Shown here: positions 20,346 through 34,400 of the stretch, one piece after another
Numbering within the stretch: position 1 is the stretch's first letter
Layout: each line of letters opens with the position of its first letter
Source: Pachyseris speciosa
Lineage: Eukaryota > Cnidaria > Anthozoa > Scleractinia > Pachyseridae
DNA: 64,000 nucleotides
Reading direction: 5' to 3'
Assembly: GCA_016490735.1 (NCBI GenBank)
Contig: JAEMWC010000347.1
Span: 273,501-337,500, forward strand
Notes under the pieces: generated by a model
What the model saw: only the letters and a program-made list of their open reading frames with translations
Database searches by the model: none
Told to the model about the DNA's origin: nothing
Program-made: the position numbers and the translations under genes

Positions 20346-20404
20346 CTAAGCTTGTTTGAATTTGTATGGAAAGGACAGCTGATCGTTTGCTTCCTGTTAA
20401 CCGT

Positions 20405-20455
20405 TTCTGGTTCCCCGTTCCCCGTTCCCCATTCCCCGTTCCTCGTTCCTCGTTC
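20405..20455 (+). repeat. 7-bp minisatellite (CGTTCCC)n
   Basis: TTCCCCGTTCCCCGTTCCCC and onward, about seven imperfect units, ending CGTTCCTCG. Confidence 0.6.
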
Positions 20456-21989
20456 GAGCCCAATCATTGGATTGTTATTTTATCTAATCACACAGGGATT
20501 TTACCTGGGTCGTGATTTAGAATGCTAAATCCGGGGCTAAATCACGATTAACCTATGCACTCTGGGGACCACAGGCAGCAAAAATATGTCTCGTTCAATT
20601 AATGCCCAATTAAACAATGCACCCTTTATTGAAGTAAGTTGCAATGAAGGCCGTCTTGTTGATCCCATGACAGTTTTTCGACCAATAATATCATACTGCA
20701 ATGTACAAAAACATGTTTATTGAGGGAATACAAAAATACACATAAACAAATTGCCTTAAAATTAAAAAAAAACAACAACAACCCTAAAGCGAGCTCAGAG
20801 GTTGGCCCTATCATGACTAAAAGCTCCCTAGTAAAATAAATATACTGAAAGGCAATGAAGCATGCAACTGTGATCTGTGATCCTGAAGACTTCTTATCAA
20901 TATTCTCCATAAATGGGAAACGATTAGCAGCTACGTTCTGACTAAAGATCTGCCTTATCACGCCTTGAAAATTGTATCCCTCATAAACCAATGACTAGCT
21001 GAAACTGATGGGAAATAGCTATTTTCAGACAACCGATTCACCTTCCGGCTATCACTTTGCTTGCGTGAGCTATCTTGTGGGCAAGAAATACCCAAAAATA
21101 AAAAGGGTCCTCTGAGAAGGGGGTGTTGAAAAGAACTGCGAGGGACTACTGTTATTAAATATGCTGTATTTAGTGGCCTAAAATGTAGTCAGTCTTCTCC
21201 TTAGCTCTGTAGCACGCACTGGATCTAGCGAGGGACAGATCCGAGCGGAAAAGCCGCCGTCTCTTCAAAGTCAGTGTAAGCGGAACCTTTTAACAACAAA
21301 ACGCCTTTTGTCAGTTGTAAAAAGATTAATTGTCACAACTGACCACCTTGGACCGTTACAACAATCACTCTCTATTCGCTTGCAAACCTTGCAACAGGCG
21401 CTAGGCATACCTCCAGCAGGTCATGCCAAAGTTACTCGAAAGGGTTTATATTTTAATTAAAGTTTGCCGCAAAGGCATTTTAAATTAATATTGCGTGCAT
21501 AGTTTCTTATACCGTTCATAAAACGGGAAACTGTTTCTAATCTATAGGCCACGCAGATGTTCTCCACAATACACAACTCGCGTACTGTGATGACCGGCTG
21601 CTGTGAAGGAGATGTAGAATAAGCCAAAAAATGGATAAACAAACTATAACAAAAGTATTGTTCACCAAAATACAGCTTATTTTGTTCAAGTGGTCCTCGG
21701 AAATAATCCTTGTGACCCATAAATAAAATCGCTTAACGAAATTCCGCCAGGGATAAACATTGGAACATGACAGGAAAAGTATTATCCTTATGATCATGAT
21801 AAGAACGGACAATGAACGTTGTTTTGGTTACATTTATCTGTATATTCCCAGCAAGCATTTGGCGCGTGGCTGTGCATTTACTGGTGACCTTACAAAGTGA
21901 TGAAAATGCTTTCATTAAGCTTATGTTCACTTAGCGGTCACAACATAGTAGCTTCCCGTTAAAAGACAACTCAAGAGTAATCTTAGGAA
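20456..21989. other. Intergenic/upstream region of the ZCCHC14-like gene
   Basis: About 1.5 kb before the first recognised coding exon. Plain AT-rich DNA; short frames on both strands look like chance. No TATA box at a convincing distance and no CpG-rich block. A 5' UTR exon could lie here; TCTTAG just before the ATG (21981-21986) could be a splice acceptor or simply the in-frame stop. Confidence 0.3.
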
Positions 21990-22469
21990 ATGCTTCAGAA
22001 AGAAAGTGTGATATCATGGTTCAAAAGCCTTTCTGGAGATGATCGAGTCGACCTCATGTGCAATATACTGAATTGCAGCCTTCCCTGGGAAATCAGATTT
22101 TACAGCACCTTCCTTGAAGCTCAAGTCCAGAGAGATTACCCGGTGTTTCGGCAGGCTGAAAGTACAGCAAATAATCCCACAGATTTGAGCGGTTTGTTTT
22201 ATTTGGACGATGCACACATTCGACGAAAGCTGTGCGTTTGTCTAGCTCTTCTTCACTCGAGCAATCGGCAAGCGGCAGCCGTACTATTCGGAATTCTGAA
22301 TGACTACCGACCTTCAACGCTTGTCGAAGAGGAATTCTTCAGTGAACTGTTGTTGTTAATGACCATGTCAGCTAACCATCCAGCATTTTCCTTTCATCAG
22401 AAGCATATCATGCGTGCTAGATTGAAGCAGCTCAAGCATGCAGAAAATCGCACCTCAGATCTCAGCGAG
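21990..22469 (+). CDS. ZCCHC14-like: ZCCHC14-like exon 1: N-terminal family domain
   Basis: Residues 1-160, from MLQKESVISWFKSLSGDDRV to LKHAENRTSDLSE. The blocks VISWF.SL...DRVD.MC.IL, LPWEIRF..T.LE and HPAFSFHQK are the signature of the ZCCHC2/ZCCHC14 N-terminal region. The exon ends GAG|GTACGT, phase 0. An in-frame TAG lies two codons upstream of the ATG, so this is the first coding exon. Confidence 0.85.
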
Positions 22470-25400
22470 GTACGTCCTGCCGTAGCCATTCTCTATCATT
22501 CTTTATTTGGGAATACTAAACCTAAATCTTATTTTTTGAAGTATTTTAAATATTTTTCTTTTTTTATAATTTATTAACAATGTTCCCCAGTTTTGACAAT
22601 CAACATTTTATATGACTTTTTATATGTGTGTCTTTCTGTGGTTCTTTCTTTCTTTCTTTTTAATTTTTAATTGTGCGAACGTACAAGTTACCTATCAACT
22701 CTTTGTGATCACGGTAAGCTTCTTAGAAATATCATTTTACAATTTATTCCAATCCGAAAAATTAATTTCACTGGCAGTGAAAATTTCGATTACCTATCAG
22801 TTGTCTTTTTTCATTCTTCCCTTTTGTAGACTGTCTCTGAATCAAGTAGTGGTTCATCAACTTTTTCTTCTGACCAAGATGTTCCGATGATACCGGAAGA
22901 CCTTCATGTAGATGCCAACCCTACTGAAAATACAGAAACAGAACAGAAAGTCCCAAATTTCGAGTGGTTGCATTTACCTAAAGTTAGAGATCAGACTCCG
23001 GAAGGTAACTATCTATTTACTTAGCTGAGCGCTTTTATTTCAACCTCACATAAGCTTTTTTTTTTTCATTTTAAATGGCCCCGTTCTTATTATATATCAT
23101 TAACCCTCGGCATTAAAAATAATATATACATTAGCCAATAACGGATTTGTTTCAGCGGAGACTGAATATTTTTGTTGTTTACGTGGAAGATATACGCTCG
23201 ATCGCTTTGTGTTTTGGGATGTACTTTATATCAGGACCGATGTGGAGGATATTCCATCTGTGTGTTTTTCCTCCGTTGGTGACAAGGGCACTTTGATAAG
23301 AGACAATTTGATATTCAGATCACTTCTCAAAGAATGGCAGTTATGGGATTTTAAATATTGTCTTTCCCTTGAAATATTAGCTGATCTGTCTAGATCCTGT
23401 TCCAGAACGTTCCTTCTTTGGGTGTCATGATATGAGACAAAACAAAAAACAAAAAAAGCCGCAGAAAAGTCACAAATAGTTCTCTTTAGTGCTAAAAATG
23501 TAAACAAGATACACTATTCTTGATGAGAAACTGCTTTCTTCTTGGTACATTTTTTATATATATATTTTTAATACAGGAAGAATAAGATGTAGCTGCAAAT
23601 TGAATTTATTTTAAAATGAACTGCATTGGATGCAGAGGATCACTGCTCAACAGTCTTGTGGGAATCTTGCTATAAATCATCAAACAGTTGTGATACCATG
23701 TTTTTGTTCATGTGGTTGATGGATTGTTTTGTTTGTTCAAAAATATTTTCAGAGGTGAGAGGTCATCTTTCTCTGCAGAGGGGTTCCATGTTTCTTTATT
23801 AGCTGAAACGGAATCTAAACTATATTTGCCCAGATTTATATGTTGCTTAGAGCTTGTATGACACTTCCACTTATGGTGGTTGACATGAGAATGGAAAGAA
23901 AGTTCTTATACGTATATAATAGAGTGACAGCTGGAGGAAACATGGAATGCTACAGAAATATTCTGTGGTTAAGCAACAGGAAACTGTTCACCCTGTAGTC
24001 ATCCTCAATGGCCAGGTTAACTACAGTCTCCGACAAATCTCTTGGGAAGGTTGGAACAATTTCGCTTATTAATGTTTTCCCCCTCCCTCCTTTTCAATGT
24101 TGGACCAATGTTGAATTGAACCACACAATTTTCGTGCTTTTTTTATTTGCTAAACATCCAACATTGAACTAGGGGGAGGGGGAGGAGAAATCATCCACAG
24201 AAATGAATATTTAAGACAGTCAAGGAAAACACACACTTCACAGGGCCCGCGGAGCAGTTTTTAAAGGGGGGGGGGGGGGGGGTGCTCCCGCATTTTCAAG
24301 TGAGGGAAGGGGACTAACTCTAAAAATAATTAAAACGCATATAATTCTGTTATATTCGTAACAGGAGCACTCAACAAGTCAAATAAAGCAAAAGCTGCAG
24401 AAAGGCATTTTGAAGTACCTTATGGTGTTTGAAGTCTGTTTAAGGTGGTGTTTTCATAAGCTAGAAGAAGTTCATCTGTTCGGATTCCCTAGCTGAAATT
24501 TCATTTGCCCGAAAATGTTAGGGAACAAAATCTTCCTTTGAGAAAATGCAAGCTGAAATTAACTTCCACAAACTTTCTAGGGAACTATTTTCTTTCCGAA
24601 AATGCTAGCTGACGTTTTTGACTGCCAAAAACAGCAACTACCTGAATAACAGCCTTTTCGAAAACCTCAGGGGCTATCATTTCCCTATTGCGAATCTTTT
24701 AGGCCATGTTTTAGTTTCGAAAATCCAAGTGCACTCTTAAATCGACGCCAAAAGCCCAAGGCGAATTACCCTCCACTGAACAGATATCTACCAAAACTTG
24801 TCGTTGGGTACCCCTTTCATAAGCTTTGTCCAGCAGTTAACACATTTTATTAACTCAAAAAAATCAGGTGATATCCTTTTCTACACTTTTCAACTCAAGT
24901 GAAGTATTTAGAGAAAAGGGTTAGTGACAAAATAAACTTTGTAATCACACTAAACGAAATCTGTGACCGAAGGTAGAGTACAATCATAACTTTGATTCAT
25001 TTATTCGCTTACTGTCACGAAATCGGATTAATGAACCTTTCTTTTGAGCCTTTCTTGATTAACTCTTCAAGAGTTACTTTCACAGATAACATAGCACACA
25101 TACTTTAAAATGCACCTTATGTCTAGAAGTTACCCTAAGAAAATTGTGGAACAGATACTCTCAGAAGTGCCCCTCCCCCTGCGCGGTCCCTGCTTCAGGC
25201 TTGATGATTGTCATATCTTCCCAAGTAAAATTGTCGAAGATTGTAGATTATGAAGAGTAGCAGCATTCTTGACGTAAGGGGTGTTGCTGAAATATGCAGG
25301 CTGGATAGGATGTGATTTGTGTAGTTATAAGTATTTTCATATAAAAGCAAGTAGTATTCATCAAGGAGAGTGCTGACATAGATTTAAACTCAATTTTCCA

Positions 25401-28400
25401 CTTAATTTAGATTTCATTTAGCAGCTGACAATCTATGAAAAGTCTTCTTGTTTAAATGTGGTTCAACCTGTTTTTCTAGTTTTCCTTCCTGTTTTCCCAT
25501 GCTGTGGTCTTCAACATGTTTCTTAGTAACTCAAGCATCTGTTACTATGGTAACATCATATTTGAAGAGCCCACTGGTAAAACGTCCCAAGTGTCTTTTT
25601 ACAGTGTTTTTTTATTTTGGTAGACAAACTGGCTGAACTTTTATATGTGGCCTCCTTGTGGTTCACTAGAACAGTATTCCAGACAAACTGGCTGAACTTT
25701 TTTATGTGGCCTCCTTGTGGTTCACTAGAACAGTATTCCATCATCATTATTTTTTTGCTGGATTTGCAAGCCCAAAAACTCATGTTGGTGTCGTTGGAAG
25801 TTTCTTTTGTTTACTTGTGCACTTCCAACAACACTGATGCATTTTCAGTCAGTTCATAACAAAGAAATCCCTCTTAGAGGAAAGATTGTGGTTTTAGCAA
25901 GGTTGACAAACATGTACCTTTGCAGATCACTTCAAATCATCGCCAGAATTTTGCGACTTTTTCAGAAATGTTTGAGCGCTTCTGGGAATACAATTTCCTA
26001 AAATTACAGGTTTGAATGTGAATTTTTATGGTTCTTTATCTTTAATTGACAGGTTGACCATATTCAAAGCAACTTTAGTGAAATTTGCAGAAACATGCTC
26101 AGTTCAGTCAATGAATTGTGCTTCAAAGTGACTCGTAAGATTCACTTTGTTCACCTTCATGTAGATTTGCTCGAGGCAAAATTTGAGTTCGTTCGCATTT
26201 GCTTTTCAGGCATAAACACAGGCTTATCTGAATAAATTTTTTATTTAGGATAGCATATTGTCTGTTTTTCTGTGTGTCTTAACTCATGGAATTTTATAAT
26301 TACTTGATCTACACAAACAAACTGAAATCCTCACAGTGCATAATTATCAAATTTGCCCATGTGACACCAGGATCAGCTTTTGCTGCAAATTTTTAAAATT
26401 TTACTTGCAAGTTTGTTTTTTGGGCAATCTTTGACTGGCAACAAGTGTATTTTATTTTGAAATCAGGAATTCTAGCTATCATTGACTAAAGGAGCGTTGT
26501 TTTTTTGACTCTGTTAAGTTGTCTGTTAATTTATACTGAGCATTAGGTTAATAATTAACAATTGCTAAAAATTAATAAATCTGAAAAACTCGGAAATCGC
26601 ACAGTACAGTAGTTAACGGGTTAACAGTAGTAATGGTTTGTGGTTCCTTGCTTTGTTTATCTTTGGTTTGTTCAGTGTTTTCAGGCATCATAATCATTTT
26701 CTGGATGAGACAGAAAGTCTCCTGTTTTGTTCCACTTCCTTCCAGCTATGGCTGCCAACTTTTCTGAACCTGAATGCAGCCATGTCTGGATCATACATGA
26801 TGCCATCTCTCTCACAGGGTGTTTTTCTTCTGCATTTAACAGTAGCTCCCAGAATAAAATGTTAACGAGAGTAACAAGGCCCATTGTGTTAAAGGCATTG
26901 TGCATGAAGGGGCCTTCAAAATTTCATTGAATGTAAAAGTTATGTACAGTACATGCAGCGGATATAGAATGTTTAACACTGCTCTTATTTTGGTTTCTAT
27001 GCAGTTTCCGTTAAAGAGTTCAAAGTAAAAGCCATAGAGAGGATTAAAGAAAGAAAGTTGTGGGATGACCTGAGAAAACGGGATGATCATCGGTATGTTC
27101 TGCAGGTAATAATATTCATAGAGACAGTATCTGATTGTGAAACCATCTTGCAAGTATAATTCCTACATTTTCTGGTTAAAAAAGTAAATGGATAGAAACT
27201 GAATAAATAATATTTCCATAACCGAATTAAAAGTCATCCCCTAAAGGAGGAAAGAAAATCAAGAGAATAGAGACCAAGGGTGACAGGTCATGCCTTCTTT
27301 TCCTACTGAACACAAAAATATTTATTAATATTAAGGTAGTAAATTATTTTGTTAAATCATGGTATTACAAATAAGTGCAGTTTGAGGTCAATTGTAAAGA
27401 ATTTGTTTTCTGTTATTTAAGGTGTTGTGGTGTGATGATACCACAGAAACAATACACAGGACATATGAAGAAATGTTTGACTTCCAGTGCAAGGTACACT
27501 CATCCTATAGTGCTGTAAATTGCCAATAGTACCATTTATATGGGAGAAAATAAGACATAACATAAATAGGATGTGAACTGTACTGTTTATATGTTTGCAT
27601 CCTACATAAGATGTCACTTATGTCCAGGTTTGCTCACAGCTGCAAAGTTTACAAAAAAAGTGCAAGGTTGATGATTTTAACTGCAAACAGTCTGCATTAT
27701 TTGTTTCAAACTTTCATTATTTAATTTGAATATTGTAATCATTCAACCGTAGCCTGATTGTGACCTCATTTGAAATATTGATTATTGATCAGTTTATTTC
27801 TCTTGTGGCTTTACCGCTTTGTGCGGTATTCACGTCCAAAACACAATGTTATAAAACCTGTGACAAGAAAAGCTACCACCCTCTGCTGAAAGAAGGCCTT
27901 TTGGTGGCTATCTGCAGCTTGCCAGATCTGAATATATTTTTCTTGGGAGTGAGTACGTTGAAATTCATGCCACTTGATCAAATAATGCAATTGACATTTG
28001 ACTTTTCCTGCTGGAGACGTTTCTTGGATGATTTTCCCCGGCAACCTGGATACATCTGTTCCAAAAATTTGCCAAGTCGCTGGTTACTTTTTTTTTTTAC
28101 TTCATTGCAACAAACACAAGAAAAACTTTTTGTTTACATTTTTATTGATAAATTTTCTGCTTTACATTTACAACATGTGAGTCGTGCCTTTATTTTTGAA
28201 ACTTGAGAGTTCTGCTTGAAACAGGGTTCATAGAGAGTCTTGAATTCTTGAAAAAGTCTGGGAATTTGCAAACCAGTTTTCCAGACCTGGAAAAAGTCTG
28301 GAAAATAAAGATAAAGTCTGGAAAAATGGTAAAAAGTCTGGAGTATGTTTTTGCTTTGAAAACTGAAACAAGTGCTTTATTGCTAAGTGAATTTTTTCAG

Positions 28401-31400
28401 GTAGTCAAATCTTATTTAAAATTTTGTCTTTGGCGAAAACATTCAATCGCAGACCCAGAAGTGTGGGATCTCTCTTATGCCAGCATTGAATTTTTTTCCT
28501 TTTTTTTAGAATAAACTAGTGAGCAGCAGTTTGCAAACTCTTAGAGTTGTAAAACAATTTATTTTCTAAAACTGTGGGCCCCAAAATTATGTCGCAAACA
28601 AAATATGTCACACCTTGCACACCTTTCTGCCTGTTTCCTAAATGCAAATCCACTCTCGTAGGTGCGGTTTTACGTAATGTAAAATTTATTTTAGTCTGTT
28701 ATGTAGGTATGTATACAGGTCACTTATGTTATATTTGTAAAACTCCCTGACAAAGTGTGCGCTAGTCACACGAAACGTGTAGGAGAAAATAAATTGTTTT
28801 ACAACTCTAAGAGTTCGCAGATGTGCTGGTCACTTGTTTATTCTAACAAAATTGAAAAAAAATCACTAAAAAATTAAAAAAAATTCAATTAAAAAATAAT
28901 AAAAATTTCATAAAAAAAAAATTCTTCATATAAAATATAAACAAAATTCAGTCTCAAAAAAGAAATTACCACTTTGGAAAAAGTCTGGAAAAAGTCTTTA
29001 ATTTTGCAACCAAAAATCTGTACGACCCTGTTGGAAATGTCATTCACTTACGGACGTAAACAGAAAGCCTCAGCGATGACTGCATGTCTGGGGAAATCTT
29101 GAAAAGGTGACAGTAAAAGATTTCCAGTGTCAGGTTGGGAATTGAAATCTCAAAGAAGTGGAGACACAAACTGAAATTAGTATTGCGCTATCATCACCTT
29201 CAAACTTCAAAGGAAACGCTGTATCTGCGGCCTTTTTGACTGCTCCAAAACTCTCTGTGCGATTCTGTGAACCTGTGTCTGTGAACTGTCCTTCCAAACC
29301 TGAGAAACTCCCACTGTTTAGTTTTGATGCTAAAGGTGAAAGCATGCTCACAACATGCTTCCACTTTAAAACAAAAGATTTTTCTTTAGCACGCTTTAGC
29401 ACGCTAAGATACTTACCTCATTAGCAATTTCCTTTGTTTCTTAGGATTCACTTCACTCAATGAAGCATGAGCAGACAAACAATGAAGCATGTTAAAATGC
29501 AACAGTAAAGCGTGTTACTGTTTCAAACAAAAGTACCGTGCGAAATAGCACAGCACAGTAAGCGTGTAAGGAGTGCACACAAAGCGTGTCAATTAAGATT
29601 ATAAAAAATGTTATTACCTTGCTCGCCCTTGCTGTCTGACACCGAAACAGTCAGGTTTATTTTTCTATTTTGGAAACTATCCAGTGAAGACCCTTACTGG
29701 ACTGACAGGTATGCTGCATATATATTTGTTAGTTCTGTAGCATATCTGTCAAATATCTGGAAAAAACTATCTGCAACATATATGTGACAGATAGGAATTT
29801 CGCCTCATTTCCATATCTGTTACAGATATGTGACAGATATAGAACAAAGCCAAATGATGCAGATCTGTCAAAATAATGTATGCTGCATATATGGAGGTCG
29901 AGGCTGGCCACTGGCCATTTTATGACCATCAGCTGTTTGGGGGGCTGCCCTTCCTGGTGCAAGGTTAGTGAACTAGGGACAGGTACTGGCCAAAACCCTT
30001 GGGTTAGAAATGAAAACACACATTTAACCTCAGTCACAACAATAATTTATTGTACTTTTTATTGCTAAAGTGCTACTAACAAGTTGACTACAATAATTTG
30101 AAACACTATCATTCTTACAGTGCTGAGCAGCAAGGCTTAAACCAATCTTCTAAAGCTTCACAAGGACTCTCAAGGTTTTGGTTTAGTCAAAAAAAAGTCA
30201 AAGAATGCTTCAAAGTATGTGAACTCTGAGAGAACACTCTTGCTATGGTGGAAAAGGTCTGCCATTTTTCGAATAAATTCTATGCGAAGTTAATTTTTTT
30301 ATTTCAGTGATGCTCAAATGATCAGTCAATATAATTCTACAACTTTAACACTTCAGAACTAAAGAACGATGGGGCAAAGGTACAAAAAAGAAGTAAAAGT
30401 ATCGGAAATGAAAAATTCGAACTTAAGACAAGCGATATACATGTATATGATATGAATTGAGAAATCTGTAATCCAAACAATGCATTTCAACATCTAACCT
30501 TTCTCTCTAGACAGCCTGGGACATTTTGTGGCTTATGAACTATATGTCTGTCTGTTTTCTTCACCTCAACTGATGTGTTTTAGTCGCAAAATCCTGGGGA
30601 ATCGAACATTTTAGCAGTATACCGCAGCCAAGTCCATAAAACCTCTCTGCAACCGTTCAAACCCACGTGGTAGAACGTAAAATCACACTTTCCTATTGTT
30701 CACACATGCCATGTGACGTTCAAGTCGAGTTGCGCATGTATTAATGACTTCACTGCCTTCCTGGGAACTAGCTTGTTCAAATTCAACATGGCGGACTGAA
30801 GTGTTCAGGGCGAACTTGCGATGGATAAATATTGGGAAAGCAAGAGGTTCTCTGAAGAAACACACAGTTTATATTAAGTACTCAAGGGCGAAAGGAAAAG
30901 TTTTTTTGTGGTCTTATCAACTTAAAGTGGTCGAAGTGAAAGAAAAACCACTGTAACAGTCAAATCCGAAAATGAGCAAAAATCACTTCACTTAATTGTT
31001 GCTTCTTCACCCTGTCTCTTCATCAATCTTACGTCTTTGGAAACAAAACAGTGTATAGAGGAACTTTTCAAGGAGTTGCCATTTACAACAGTATCAGCCA
31101 ACAAAATGTGTAAGTTTGCCAGTGAAAGCAGTGGATGAAATATTTGCTCAAAGTGCTATGGACATTCAGTGAGTGTTTTGTGAGTTGAACAAAAAGGTTA
31201 TACAGTGCAAATAAATGCTCTAATATCTACAAAACCAGTTTATTTCTTTTCCCTAAATTATAATTAATCGAATGAAAATGTTGGAAATTTAATAATTTAT
31301 ATTGGTTTCAATTTATGACAAGAAATTGAATTTGTCCTTTAAACTTAATAAAATATTTATTCTACATCAAACCTGCACATGCATGCATAAAGATCCATCA

Positions 31401-34400
31401 GGCATGCATGGCACTGCAGATAGTTAACAGATATTTCAAGAGAACTCTTACGTATCTGCAAAATATCTGTAAATTACCTACAGATATTTTACAGATATGG
31501 GAACACCTACTGCAGATAATTGCAGTGCTGTCACAGATATGTTACAGATAGTTACAGATAGTTGACATATATGTTCGTTTGGTAAGGGGATGAGTAAGCT
31601 TATGTAAGCAACTTGTCATGCAGAGTTCCCGATTCAGCTAAGTAGTAGTATAACTCATTGCACAGATAGTAATCATCCAAGATGTTTTGTAATATCCAGT
31701 CATGTGGCCATAATTAAACGTCAGCCTTTAATGGTGAAATTCCAAGAGGAAATGTTCAATATATGTACAGTACTGCCTGGAACTATTGACCCCTTGGGAT
31801 GTGGTCATGCCTCGTCTTGCCCACGTGGTCCGACCTTGCATCCGCCGTGGTGGTCAAACAGTAAAACCGAGGTAAAGACGAGTGTGACCGAAATGGACGA
31901 TTGCCGCTGTAAAAAAAAGATGTAGTAATACCTCGGCAAATAACAGTAGTGAATAATTTCTATTGTGAAGGATAATTTTCAAGGCAAGCAGAAGCCTAGT
32001 TTTCGCTTGCGAGGAAAGCATTAACCCATGTTGAACATGGGTGTGCGACCTCTTGAGCGAAAACATAAATTATAAACAAATAGGTTTCCTTTTCTTCGAA
32101 GGGTTTGGATCAGCCGTTCAGAAAAGTTCTCCATCCATTAGTAAAAGTCATGCTTGATCCGCTCGAATGGTTAAGTGTGTTATCTGATCATTACACGATC
32201 GAATTGAAAATGAAAGGAGCAATAAGGTTAATTATTTTCTTTTGACCGGTGAGGTTACATGTATTTCTTGTCTGAAGACACCCATGTGTGAACGAAATGC
32301 CACGACAAGATTCAAGATTTTCCTTGCTGTTTTTTTTGCTTTGTTTTGTTTTTCAACCAAATACTCCAGAATTCTCTCACAAAGTTGAGATAAACATCAC
32401 GGAATATGCAAATTGCTGAAGACTAGAAAACTACTTTTTTGTTTGGCTTTGAACAAGCGCTGTTAGTTAATGTTTACATTGTAACAAATAGGTAAACAAT
32501 GTTTTCTTCCACGCTGGCAAAAAATACTCAAAACGTTGCTCTGAAAACATCTTTAGAGCTGTCAAATCCGCCGAATGATGAAATATGATCACCCCGGTTG
32601 CCTAGCAAGTGACATGTTTCGGAACTTGTATGTAAATATTAGTGGCTCAAAACAGTTTTCAGTGCTTTTAGGACGTAGATTTTGATGGGTCACTATAACC
32701 ACTCTTTATCAGTTGATGCCACAATCATGGTATCACAAAACTGCCCAATTATTGGGGAGCATGTTGTTATCATTTTTGTGACGCTACATGTTACCATAGC
32801 AACAGTATGACCTACTAAAAACACCCTTAATTTTAGCTTTAAGTTCTTATATTTCAAAATCGGCACGGTGAAATTTTTTGTTATCGAAATTTCATAATCA
32901 GGATAAGATGCAACTTTTGGCAAAGTTTAAAAATATTCTGTACATGGAGTTCAGAGCCACCTTAAATTTTCGAAAATTTAAGGTGGCTCTGAACCCCATG
33001 TACATAATTTTTTTAAACTTTGCTAAAGATTGCGTCTTATCCTATACTGTTTTGAGCCACCTTAAGATAAAGCGACTACGGACTATGGACTACGGCCATT
33101 AGGTGATTAAGACTGGGATGAGACATGCTGTCAACTTTGTTTCCACCATCGCTCCCTCACGATGGTGAGTAGTCAAAGGGTTTTGCATAGTGTTGACTAC
33201 GAAAGATGTAATGGAAGTGGAGAGGTTGAAAACGTGAGAAAAAGGTAGGTAAATTATTATCTCATACTTCTTTAAAACAACCGTTTCTTGAGAGAGAAAC
33301 TACTATGTGTTTTAGTCAATTCTAATGAGTTTATGGCTTCAGAGAAGCAAGTTATTTTAGGCTACATTTGTTTTTATGAAATCGCAGTCGTGACCGACAA
33401 CTTTTGCCGAATGAAAGTCCTCCTCGTCTATTAATAATTCATCTGCCAAACTTTAGACAAGCGAATCTTGGAACTTTTGGAAAGACATTTCTAAAGGAAA
33501 CCAAAAATGTCAAACTCTGTCGCTTTTACTGTACTCCGTAGTCTGTAGTCTGTCAACTTAACTTCGCATTTTTGCGCTGTCACCTCTGTACTCAGCCCAG
33601 TGCAGTAGACGCAGGAAGCACGAGTCCAACCATAGTTTGTGGTCTGTAGTCACCTTATCTTAAAGTCCCTATTTTTGTAATGAGAGATGGCGGAAAACAA
33701 ATGTCTCAAATAATATAATATTAGACCTTTACGGTTTCGTTTGTATTCACAAACTTTAAGCTAAATTTAATCTATTAGTTTGTTTTAGGTCACTTTAGTC
33801 TGGGCCTAGTTCACAATTGTTGTTTTATTTACTGTTTGGCTACTTTCCATGTGTAATGTTGAGTCACCTCTTCGCTTTTAAAACCATTCAGTGTCAGGCA
33901 ATCAGTTTGCGTGTAGTTTACATACCTAGTGGTTAACAATTCAAAGATTTCTTTATCGATAAGCCGTTCAACGAGGCCTTCCAAGGAGTGGTCTGGTGTC
34001 ACTTTGTTGCTCGTTTTCAACTCTATCGCTTGTTTCGTTATGGACAAATTTCGGTTTCGCGAAGAAATCAAAGAGGATTGGAAAGTGAACTGTCACTGTG
34101 GCAAACTTACGTGCGTTTTCTGCCAATTTGCAGAGGTATGTCACTTGTCACTTCTACCCCTTGGAAGACCGGCCTCTTCAACGAGAATAGTGACCGGCCC
34201 TCTGATATGCGTTCTAAATTCACACTGTTTACATGATTAAGCAGCTTGCGCATTCATGACCACCGTTTTGAAACTTTCAAAAAGATAAATCCAGCACAGA
34301 AAAATTCAAGGGTGCTCAGTTGTCACCTTTTTGTGACACCTATATGAACCTGAAAACAAAGGAAACAAAAGGCTATTCAAAGGTAATGCGCCTTTCTCAT

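Larger units (their letters stand above)
23005..27004 (+). other. Intron 2 with TIR elements
   Basis: 4.0 kb. Contains the foldback at 24077-24186, the TIR element 24241-25192, and a 60-bp tandem duplication at 25620-25739. The rest (23005-24076, 25193-25619, 25740-27004) shows no feature I can support. Confidence 0.6.
28222..29030. mobile_element. hAT-like non-autonomous element
   Basis: Left CAGGGTTCATAGAGAG; right on minus CAGGGTCGTACAGATTTTTG. Both sub-ends carry GGAAAAAGTCTGG repeats (28283-28345, 28976-28998). CAGGG termini are common in hAT elements. Flanks TTGAAA and TTGGAAA hint at a decayed duplication only. Confidence 0.5.

Noticed and set aside
24268..24284. Poly-G, poly-C runs (also 39349-39367, 48906-48932, 58527-58541) as G-quadruplex regulators
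   Set aside because: Two are inside MITE ends and the others look like simple-sequence drift or sequencing-prone runs; no evidence for a regulatory role.
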